Shown here: piece by piece, positions 1 to 5,243 of the stretch
How positions within the stretch are numbered: position 1 is the first letter of the stretch
How the letters are laid out: each line of letters starts with the position of its first letter
Assembly: GCA_030147435.1 (NCBI GenBank)
Contig: JASKZX010000159.1
Coordinates: forward strand, 1 to 7,701
DNA length: 7,701 nucleotides
Origin: Savagea sp.
Lineage (GTDB): Bacteria; Bacillota; Bacilli; Bacillales_A; Planococcaceae
Direction: 5' to 3'
Program-made: the position numbers and the translations under genes
The notes under the pieces: model-generated
Told to the model about the DNA's origin: nothing
Database searches by the model: none
What the model saw: only the letters and a program-made list of their open reading frames with translations

Positions 1-14
1 TCGAAAGTGCCTTT

Positions 15-42
15 TTGACAAGCCGTTTTTTCTTTTTATAAT
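15..42 (+). promoter_or_regulatory. Consensus sigma-A promoter of the comE operon
   Basis: A perfect -35 hexamer TTGACA (15-20) and a perfect -10 hexamer TATAAT (37-42) are separated by 16 bp. Transcription should start near 49-50, giving a leader of roughly 33 nt before the comEA ATG at 83. The ATG at 41 lies inside the -10 box, so it cannot be on this transcript. In B. subtilis comE transcription depends on ComK; a full-consensus promoter here suggests a lower need for an activator, which is inference. Confidence 0.85.
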
Positions 43-68
43 GAAAGTAAATACTACGAGAAAGCGAG

Positions 69-76
69 AAAGGAAG
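69..76 (+). promoter_or_regulatory. Ribosome binding site deciding the comEA start
   Basis: AAAGGAAG lies 6 nt before the ATG at 83 (8 nt from its GGA core). No purine-rich site precedes the in-frame ATG at 41, which is preceded only by a T-rich run. This supports the shorter reading of comEA. Confidence 0.75.
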
Positions 77-82
77 AATAAG

Positions 83-715
83 ATGGAGAAAGTTCTTCAA
101 CATATGAAAGAACATTGGCGCTCTTATCTTCCTCTCGTACTTGCTCTTTTCGGTTTAGTCATTTACTTCCTACTGTTTCATCAAGGAAAAGAAGCACCCG
201 TTTTTACATATGAACAATCTTATGAAGAAATGCCACATGATCCACTTGCATCAGAGTCGACACAAGATGCTTTGACGGAAGAAGATGAAAAAGTTGTCGT
301 CGATGTCAAAGGTGCAGTGAAAGACCCCGGTGTCTATACGATGGAAGAAGGGGATCGTCTCATCGATGCTGTACGTAAAGCAGGAGGTTTAACGAGTGAG
401 GCAAATGATGCTTCGTTAAATTATGCATTACGTTTAGAAGATGAAATGGTCGTTTATGTTCCGACTGAGGGAGAGGAAGTAGATGAAGAATTTTCAGAAT
501 CAGCTTCTGACTCATCGAGTGATGTTGTTAATATTAATAAAGCGACAGAAGAAGAGTTGATGACGATTCCAGGTATCGGTCCTGCTAAAGCTGCAGCGAT
601 TATAGACCATCGCGAAAAAGAAGGAAAGTTTCAAACGAAAGAAGATATTATGCAAGTGTCGGGAATTGGTGAGAAGACATTTGAAAATATTGCTGACTTA
701 ATCGATGTAAAGTGA
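83..715 (+). CDS. comEA: ComEA, membrane-anchored DNA receptor for competence
   Basis: ComEA binds incoming double-stranded DNA outside the membrane and passes it to the ComEC channel. The chosen start gives 210 residues, close to the 205 or so of B. subtilis ComEA. An N-terminal membrane anchor (about residues 13-32) is followed by an acidic, extended segment. Next comes an SLBB-type domain (about 70-127, starting VVVDVKGAVKDPGVY), then a Ser/Asp/Glu-rich linker (about 128-147). Two helix-hairpin-helix DNA-binding motifs end the protein (about 151-173 with IPGIGPAKA, and 188-207 with VSGIGEKT). An upstream in-frame ATG at 41 would add 14 residues, but it sits in the promoter -10 box and lacks a ribosome binding site. 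The stop overlaps the comEB ribosome binding site, so the two are probably translationally coupled. Confidence 0.93.
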   Translation: MEKVLQHMKEHWRSYLPLVLALFGLVIYFLLFHQGKEAPVFTYEQSYEEMPHDPLASESTQDALTEEDEKVVVDVKGAVKDPGVYTMEEGDRLIDAVRKAGGLTSEANDASLNYALRLEDEMVVYVPTEGEEVDEEFSESASDSSSDVVNINKATEEELMTIPGIGPAKAAAIIDHREKEGKFQTKEDIMQVSGIGEKTFENIADLIDVK

Positions 716-724
716 GGTGAAGAA

Positions 725-1294
725 ATGGAACGCGTTACGTGGGAACAGTTTTTTATGGCACAAAGTCATCTACTCGCTGTGCGGAGTACGTGTAACCGTC
801 TGTCAGTCGGTGCGACGATTGTCCGCGATAATCGAATCGTCGCTAGCGGGTACAACGGTTCTGTAACAGGAAGCGCTCACTGTACGGATGTCGGTTGTCA
901 CGTCGTCGACAATCACTGTGTACGTACAATTCATGCGGAGATGAATGCATTACTGCAATGTGCAAAATACGGGATTGAAACGCAAGGAGCAAGTATTTAT
1001 GTGACTCATTTCCCTTGTTTACAATGTACGAAGTCGTTAATTCAAGCAGGTATCGAGCATGTTTATTATGCAGAAGATTATCGAAATGATCCGTTTGCGA
1101 TTCAGTTGTTCATGGAATCAGGGGTACACGTACAAAAGATTCCTTATGATGAAAGACAATTAGATCCATTACGAGTAGAAAAAATGACACTCATTCAAGA
1201 AATGTTAGAAGAACTCGCTCAATCTGAAAACGAAGATTCGCTGAACTCGTATAAAGATAGGGTGGAAGAGTTATTTGGAATTCGTATCGATTGA
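725..1294 (+). CDS. comEB: ComEB, dCMP deaminase-family protein
   Basis: This is a zinc-dependent deoxycytidylate deaminase homologue; the family reaction is dCMP to dUMP, feeding dTMP synthesis. The zinc/catalytic signature is complete: HAE at residues 70-72 (H70 zinc ligand, E72 proton shuttle) and PCLQC at 97-101 (C98 and C101 ligands). Extra cysteines at 23, 53, 58 and 65 and H95 could form the second, structural zinc site known in phage-type dCMP deaminases; this is inference. The 189 residues equal the B. subtilis ComEB length and include a charged helical tail (about 150-189) beyond the deaminase fold. The ribosome binding site GAGGTGA (714-720) overlaps the comEA stop, and the stop codon overlaps the comEC start. 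In B. subtilis it is not reported as essential for DNA uptake itself, so its role in this operon remains loosely defined. Confidence 0.93.
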   Translation: MERVTWEQFFMAQSHLLAVRSTCNRLSVGATIVRDNRIVASGYNGSVTGSAHCTDVGCHVVDNHCVRTIHAEMNALLQCAKYGIETQGASIYVTHFPCLQCTKSLIQAGIEHVYYAEDYRNDPFAIQLFMESGVHVQKIPYDERQLDPLRVEKMTLIQEMLEELAQSENEDSLNSYKDRVEELFGIRID

Positions 1295-3567
1295 TTCATG
1301 ATGCGATCGTCGTCGCCTTTATGTTTTTTGTAGTCGAAGGTTCGACGGTCGCTCTTTTTTTCGTTGTTGCGTATAGTCTTTGGTTGTTGTATCGTGTATT
1401 ATCGTGGTCTTCTTTTTTTCGGCTCGCTTTTGTTATTGGGAGTAGTTTTCTTTTTTTCTCATGGCAAGAGATACCGGAATTACCTTCAGAACAAAAGATC
1501 GTTCAAGGAGTGTTTCCGCAAGGGTTTTCGTGGAATGGCGCCTCTTTATCAGGTGTCTTTCAAACGGGAGAAGGTCATCGAGTGTACGTGACGTATTATG
1601 CTCGAACTAAAGAAGAAAAAGAAGCATTACAAGAAAAAGAGAGTTTCCAATATGAGTGGCAGTTAAAAGGAGAAGTGACAGATGTAAAACCTCCTGCGCA
1701 TGAATACGCATTTCATATGGAACGTTATTTACGTCAACTCGGTGCAACGAATGTTTTTCAAGTGAATGAATGGGTGAAAATAAAAAAGCGTCCGACGTAT
1801 ACATACATTTTACAGGCGCAGCGGGAGAAACTGAGAGATTGGATCGATACTGTGTTCCCTCCTGCATTACGTGCAGAAGCATATGCCTTAATGATTGGCG
1901 ACCGTAGCGAGATGTCAGAAGAAGCAAGGAGAGCTTATGAACGATTAGGAATTACGCATTTATTTGCAATCTCAGGTCTTCACGTCGGAATCGTAACTTT
2001 TTTGTTACGCGAGTTGTTACTCCGTTTATTCGTTCGTCATGAAGTAGTTTTTTTATTTTTACTTATGATGTTACCATTATATGCTGTTATAGCAGGTGGG
2101 GCTCCTTCTGTATGGCGAGCTGTTTTAATGACGATGATTTTATTAGTCGCTTTACATACGAAGAAAATAAGAGTAGACGACGCATTAGCATTAAGTGCTA
2201 TCATTTATTTATTATTTATTCCGGAAGCTGTTTATCATATCGGCTTTCAACTATCGTATTTAGCGACGCTGACGATCATTTACAGTCACAGCATATTGCA
2301 ACAATTTAATAAGCGATGGTTACAAGGGCTCGCGATAACAGTCCTTACACAAATTACGTTATATCCGATTATTTTATATCACTTTTACGAATGGTCACTA
2401 TCAGCTTTTGTAACGAATATATTTTACGTGCCTCTTTATACGCTCATTATTTTACCGTGGCATTATATCGCTTTATTCGGTTCACTCTTTGTGCCAAAAG
2501 TGGTTCAATGGATGATGAAGGTTTATGAAACCATTCGTTTATTCATTGAACAGTGGACTGTACAAGTTGGCAGTTATGTTGAACAAATGTGGGTGCTCGG
2601 TCGTCCGAGTATCGTGATTGTTCTTTTTTCTTTTTTGACGATTGGTTATTTTTTATTACGAGTCGAAAAGAAATGGTATGATAAGAAAGGTTGGCTCGTT
2701 TTAACGTTGCCATTTCTTTATTTATCAATATCACCATTGTTTGATTTTGAAGGTCGTATTACTTTTTTAGACGTTGGGCAAGGAGATAGTATTGTGATTG
2801 AACTTCCTCAACGAAAAGGAGTGTACGTTATTGATACAGGCGGACTTTTACGGTTCGAAGAAGAAAAGTGGCAGAAGAAGAAACGACCTTTTGATATTGG
2901 CCGTTCTATCGTGAGTACGTATTTAAAAGGGCGAGGAATCGCTGCGGTTGATGCGTTGATCATTACTCATGCAGATAGTGACCATATGGAAGGGGCATTC
3001 GGTCTATTAGAGGAGATCAAGGTACGAGAAATTCACTATTCGAAAGGTAGTGAAGAAAAAGAGTTGATGGAGAAGTTGTTGCAACGCGCAGCGGAGCGAA
3101 AGGCTTCTATTTATTCTGCGCATCGCTCGAATGAGTGGCAAGTAGGGGACGTCTCTTTCCGCTATGTGTATCCGGAAAGAGATGCTCCTTACGAAGATAA
3201 TGACAGCTCTCTCGTCCTTGTTGTTGAAACACCTTTTCGTGAAGTATGGTTAACCGGTGATTTAGAACATGAAGGTGAACGAAAGTTAATGTTCTTAGAA
3301 AAAAAGCGACCGCTAAAACCTGTGTTGTTAAAAGTTGGACACCACGGCAGTCGAACGTCTACTTCAGATGAGTTTTTAACTTTTTTACAGCCCGATCTCG
3401 CTATTATCAGTGCAGCAGAAAATAGTCGGTACGGTCACCCGCATCATGAAGTTATCGAACGGCTCCAGGACCGTCGTATAAAGATTTATGATACACCGAC
3501 GTGTCAAACGATTACTTATCATTGGACGAGCCGACGAGAATGGATAAGTTGTTCATCAAAGGAGTAA
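1291..3567 (+). CDS. comEC: ComEC, DNA uptake channel with metallo-beta-lactamase domain
   Basis: This polytopic membrane protein carries single-stranded DNA into the cytoplasm during transformation. Hydrophobic N-terminal segments (about residues 5-57) lead into the soluble DUF4131/OB-like region (about 60-170). The Competence-family membrane core follows (about 190-485), with the signature ISGLHVGI at 227-234 and many membrane helices. The C-terminal metallo-beta-lactamase domain (about 488-745) shows FLDVGQGDS (492-500), the metal motif THADSDH (559-565), TGD (655-657), GHHGS (683-687) and YGHPH (714-718). It therefore looks catalytically intact, consistent with the proposed strand-degrading role. 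At 758 residues it is near the B. subtilis length of about 776. The TTG start overlaps the comEB stop as TTGA and has no clear ribosome binding site; the next in-frame ATG, at 1321, also lacks one. The exact N terminus is uncertain. Confidence 0.94.
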   Translation: MIHDAIVVAFMFFVVEGSTVALFFVVAYSLWLLYRVLSWSSFFRLAFVIGSSFLFFSWQEIPELPSEQKIVQGVFPQGFSWNGASLSGVFQTGEGHRVYVTYYARTKEEKEALQEKESFQYEWQLKGEVTDVKPPAHEYAFHMERYLRQLGATNVFQVNEWVKIKKRPTYTYILQAQREKLRDWIDTVFPPALRAEAYALMIGDRSEMSEEARRAYERLGITHLFAISGLHVGIVTFLLRELLLRLFVRHEVVFLFLLMMLPLYAVIAGGAPSVWRAVLMTMILLVALHTKKIRVDDALALSAIIYLLFIPEAVYHIGFQLSYLATLTIIYSHSILQQFNKRWLQGLAITVLTQITLYPIILYHFYEWSLSAFVTNIFYVPLYTLIILPWHYIALFGSLFVPKVVQWMMKVYETIRLFIEQWTVQVGSYVEQMWVLGRPSIVIVLFSFLTIGYFLLRVEKKWYDKKGWLVLTLPFLYLSISPLFDFEGRITFLDVGQGDSIVIELPQRKGVYVIDTGGLLRFEEEKWQKKKRPFDIGRSIVSTYLKGRGIAAVDALIITHADSDHMEGAFGLLEEIKVREIHYSKGSEEKELMEKLLQRAAERKASIYSAHRSNEWQVGDVSFRYVYPERDAPYEDNDSSLVLVVETPFREVWLTGDLEHEGERKLMFLEKKRPLKPVLLKVGHHGSRTSTSDEFLTFLQPDLAIISAAENSRYGHPHHEVIERLQDRRIKIYDTPTCQTITYHWTSRREWISCSSKE

Positions 3568-3651
3568 AAGAAATTGCCAAATGGCAAACGCCGTTGAAAA
3601 GCCTAAAAATGTAATGATGCTTGCAAGCAATATGAGACGAATATTGTTCAT
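3556..3651 (-). CDS. 31-residue hydrophobic membrane peptide
   Basis: On the minus strand an ATG (3651-3649) opens a 31-codon frame ending in TGA (3558-3556). A ribosome binding site AAGGGGA (3664-3658) lies 6 nt upstream. The peptide begins MNNIRLILLASIITF and continues hydrophobic to its end (FLLLL), with one positive charge (R5) near the start and one Trp-Gln pair near residues 25-26. It is probably a single membrane span with the N terminus inside. Its last 12 nt overlap the 3' end of comEC convergently. B. subtilis has the small minus-strand gene yqzM in this same gap, but I see no sequence likeness to the longer YqzM as I remember it, so this is only a positional counterpart. No convincing minus-strand promoter was found. 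Function unknown. Confidence 0.55.
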   Translation of the reverse strand: MNNIRLILLASIITFLGFSTAFAIWQFLLLL

Positions 3652-3675
3652 AATCATTCCCCTTATCAAAATAAT
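3647..3675 (+). promoter_or_regulatory. Weak candidate promoter for holA
   Basis: TTCATA (3647-3652) and AATAAT (3670-3675) are 17 bp apart, matching the sigma-A hexamers at 4 of 6 and 5 of 6 positions. It lies just before the holA ribosome binding site, so the leader would be very short. holA may equally be read from upstream, as no terminator is visible after comEC. Confidence 0.25.
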
Positions 3676-3696
3676 AAATGTTAGGAGGTTCAAGTA

Positions 3697-4695
3697 ATGT
3701 CGAATGAAAGAGAAAAACGTTCAGTAGCACCGATTTATTTAATCGCAGGACCTGAACAATATATGATCGACGATGCGATTCAACAGATTCAAAAAAAGAT
3801 AGGTATTGATGCGACAGATACAATAGAATATGACTTAGAGCGAACGCCCGTTGAAGCTGTCATTGAAGAAGCAGACACATTACCGTTTTTTGAAAGTCAT
3901 AAATGTATAGTCGCTCGACACGCCCACTTCTTAAAAGCACCTGAACGCGGAAAAGAAACGGTAGAACATCATTTAGATGCCGTATATCCTTATTTAGAAA
4001 ACCCTTCACCGACGGCTGTCGTTATTTTTACAGCTCCTTATGAAAAATTAGATGGGCGTAAAAAAATAACGAAGTGGATGAAGAAATATGCAACAGTCAT
4101 TGAAGCAAAACCGTTAGAAGGTGCTCAATTAACGAAGTGGATGCAAGAAGAAGCAAAAGAACAACAACTGCAAATTACTCCAGAGTTAATTGAATACTTC
4201 ATTCATCGGGTAGGAGAAGATTTGTTACAATTATCGACGGAAATGAAAAAAATAGCAACTTACGCAGCAGGAGAACCGGTTACGAAACAAATGATTGACA
4301 CACTCGTTGTACAAACACCTGAGATGAATGTTTTTGCATTGACAGACGCTTATGTAAAAGGTGATACAGAACAAGCATTGTCGATCTATCATGATTTATT
4401 AGCGAATGGGAATGAACCGATCGCATTAAATGCATTAATTGCTGGACAAATTCGTCTCATGTTACATGTGATCACATTGAGTCAAAAGGGTTTTGAACGT
4501 TATCAAATTGCAAAGCTATTAAAAGTTCACCATTATCGAGTAAAGCTCGTATTAGATAATCGACATTTACCAGAACCTGTTCGTTTAATGCAAATTTTAC
4601 ATCGTTTAGCGACAATTGATTATCGTTTAAAAACAACTTCGATCAAAAGAGAACATTTACTTGATTTTTTCTTTGCCGAATCAATACAAGCATAA
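3697..4695 (+). CDS. holA: DNA polymerase III subunit delta
   Basis: HolA (YqeN in B. subtilis) is the clamp-loader wrench that opens the DnaN sliding clamp in the replication holoenzyme. The N-terminal region carries the family pattern IYLIAGPEQYMID (residues 13-25), the LPFFESHKCIV strand-turn (about 62-72) and YEKLDGRKK (about 112-120). Helical middle and C-terminal collar regions follow, with the late YRLKTTSIKREHLLDFFF segment. The length of 332 residues is slightly below the B. subtilis 347. The start is well supported by AGGAGGT (3683-3689), 7 nt before the ATG. The stop codon runs directly into the A-tract of the terminator at 4695-4726. It sits downstream of comEC, as in many Bacillales, but has no functional link to competence. 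Confidence 0.93.
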   Translation: MSNEREKRSVAPIYLIAGPEQYMIDDAIQQIQKKIGIDATDTIEYDLERTPVEAVIEEADTLPFFESHKCIVARHAHFLKAPERGKETVEHHLDAVYPYLENPSPTAVVIFTAPYEKLDGRKKITKWMKKYATVIEAKPLEGAQLTKWMQEEAKEQQLQITPELIEYFIHRVGEDLLQLSTEMKKIATYAAGEPVTKQMIDTLVVQTPEMNVFALTDAYVKGDTEQALSIYHDLLANGNEPIALNALIAGQIRLMLHVITLSQKGFERYQIAKLLKVHHYRVKLVLDNRHLPEPVRLMQILHRLATIDYRLKTTSIKREHLLDFFFAESIQA

Positions 4696-4726
4696 AAAAA
4701 GACATTGCATAGGCAATGTCTTTTTT
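4695..4726. terminator. Bidirectional intrinsic terminator between holA and rpsT
   Basis: The arms GACATTGC (4701-4708) and GCAATGTC (4713-4720) enclose the loop ATAG. They are flanked by A6 (4695-4700) and T6 (4721-4726), giving a 14-bp perfect helix with a T-run on either strand. It can end holA transcripts on the plus strand and rpsT transcripts on the minus strand. The A-tract begins with the last base of the holA stop codon. Confidence 0.92.
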
Positions 4727-4739
4727 AGGTTTTGACCTA
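4726..4739. repeat. Small inverted repeat between terminator and rpsT
   Basis: TAGGT (4726-4730) and ACCTA (4735-4739) are perfect 5-bp arms around TTTG. The hairpin lies between the terminator and the rpsT stop-codon hairpin, and shares its first base with the terminator T-run. It may only be extra 3'-end structure. Confidence 0.5.
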
Positions 4740-4740
4740 T

Positions 4741-4766
4741 TAACAAGTAAGTGCACTCACTTGTTA
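4741..4766 (-). repeat. 26-bp near-palindrome covering the rpsT stop codon
   Basis: The outer arms TAACAAGT (4741-4748) and ACTTGTTA (4759-4766) surround AGTGCACT, with one unpaired position on each side (4749 and 4758). Read as rpsT mRNA, that position becomes a G-U wobble, so the helix is continuous (about 11 bp with a UGCA loop). Read on the plus strand, it is an A-C mismatch. The rpsT TAA stop is the first three bases of the minus-strand hairpin. Confidence 0.75.
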
Positions 4767-5012
4767 CGCTTGTTTCATAAGACGTGATTTTTCACGTGAC
4801 GCTTTGTTTTTATGGATAAGACCTTGTCCTACCGCTTTGTCTAAACGACGTACTGCTTCTACGATAAGCTCTTCTTTGTTTGCAGCGTCTGCTTCGATAG
4901 CTTCGCGTGCAGAACGAACAGCTAAACGCATTGCAACTTTTTTCTCGCGGTTAAGCTTTGTTGCTTTTTCTGTTTGGCGTACACGTTTAATAGCACCTTT
5001 GATTGTTGGCAT
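4764..5012 (-). CDS. rpsT: 30S ribosomal protein S20
   Basis: S20 is a primary 16S rRNA-binding protein of the small subunit. The 82-residue product starts MPTIKGAIKRVRQTEKA and is rich in Lys, Arg and Ala as expected. It carries the conserved C-terminal GLIHKNKASREKSRL (about residues 64-78) that marks the family. It is slightly shorter than the 88 residues of B. subtilis S20. A strong ribosome binding site GGAGGTG (minus strand, 5025-5019) sits 6 nt before the ATG. It is transcribed opposite to its neighbours, converging on holA and diverging from lepA, as in B. subtilis. Two candidate promoters lie upstream. The stop codon sits inside a hairpin, followed by the shared terminator. Confidence 0.97.
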   Translation of the reverse strand: MPTIKGAIKRVRQTEKATKLNREKKVAMRLAVRSAREAIEADAANKEELIVEAVRRLDKAVGQGLIHKNKASREKSRLMKQA

Positions 5013-5067
5013 TCAATTCACCTCCAAGTAAATGAAATGGAGCATCTTAAAATACTCTAACTCTTTT

Positions 5068-5096
5068 ATTGTAATACGTATTTAACTTTACAACAA
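5068..5096 (-). promoter_or_regulatory. Candidate proximal rpsT promoter
   Basis: On the minus strand TTGTTG (5096-5091) and TACAAT (5073-5068) are separated by 17 bp. The -10 is good (5 of 6) and the -35 fair. It would give a leader of about 50 nt. Confidence 0.45.
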
Positions 5097-5101
5097 GCAT
5101 C

Positions 5102-5130
5102 ATTTTAACAAAGAACAAAAGACATTGCAA
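5102..5130 (-). promoter_or_regulatory. Candidate distal rpsT promoter
   Basis: On the minus strand TTGCAA (5130-5125) and TAAAAT (5107-5102) are 17 bp apart. A TG dinucleotide just before the -10 (TGT-TAAAAT) makes an extended -10. The leader would be about 85-90 nt. Tandem promoters are common for ribosomal protein genes. Confidence 0.5.
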
Positions 5131-5181
5131 TGATAACACAAAAAAGACATAGTAAACGTTCACCTTGTCGTTTGAAGAAGA

Positions 5182-5210
5182 TTGAAGTAAGGTATAATCA
5201 CTGTTATAAT
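5182..5210 (+). promoter_or_regulatory. lepA promoter
   Basis: TTGAAG (5182-5187) and a perfect TATAAT (5205-5210) are 17 bp apart, with an extended -10 TG at 5202-5203. Transcription should start near 5217, leaving a leader of about 27 nt. A second TATAAT at 5193-5198, with TTGAAG at 5172-5177 (15-bp spacer), forms a weaker overlapping alternative. Confidence 0.75.
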
Positions 5211-5243
5211 GGCTTGTAGCAAAAATAGGAGTGAAGCGAAACG

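Noticed and set aside
41..82. N-terminal extension of comEA from the ATG at 41
   Set aside because: The ATG is part of the -10 hexamer TATAAT and has no ribosome binding site; the ATG at 83 has one and gives a normal ComEA length.
1364..1591. 75-codon plus-strand frame in the comEC start region
   Set aside because: It is an alternative frame of the hydrophobic ComEC N terminus, with no conserved motif.
1607..1927. 106-codon minus-strand frame inside comEC
   Set aside because: It is wholly antisense to a strongly conserved gene and I saw no family motif in its translation.
3662..3669. CTTATCAA before holA, resembling the start of an S-box
   Set aside because: None of the other S-box landmarks or a terminator follows; holA starts within 30 nt.
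3512..3823. 103-codon minus-strand frame over the comEC-holA junction
   Set aside because: It overlaps both flanking genes and is in a different frame from the better-supported 31-codon gene, without a good start.
4804..5031. 75-codon plus-strand frame opposite rpsT
   Set aside because: It is the antisense shadow of ribosomal protein S20.
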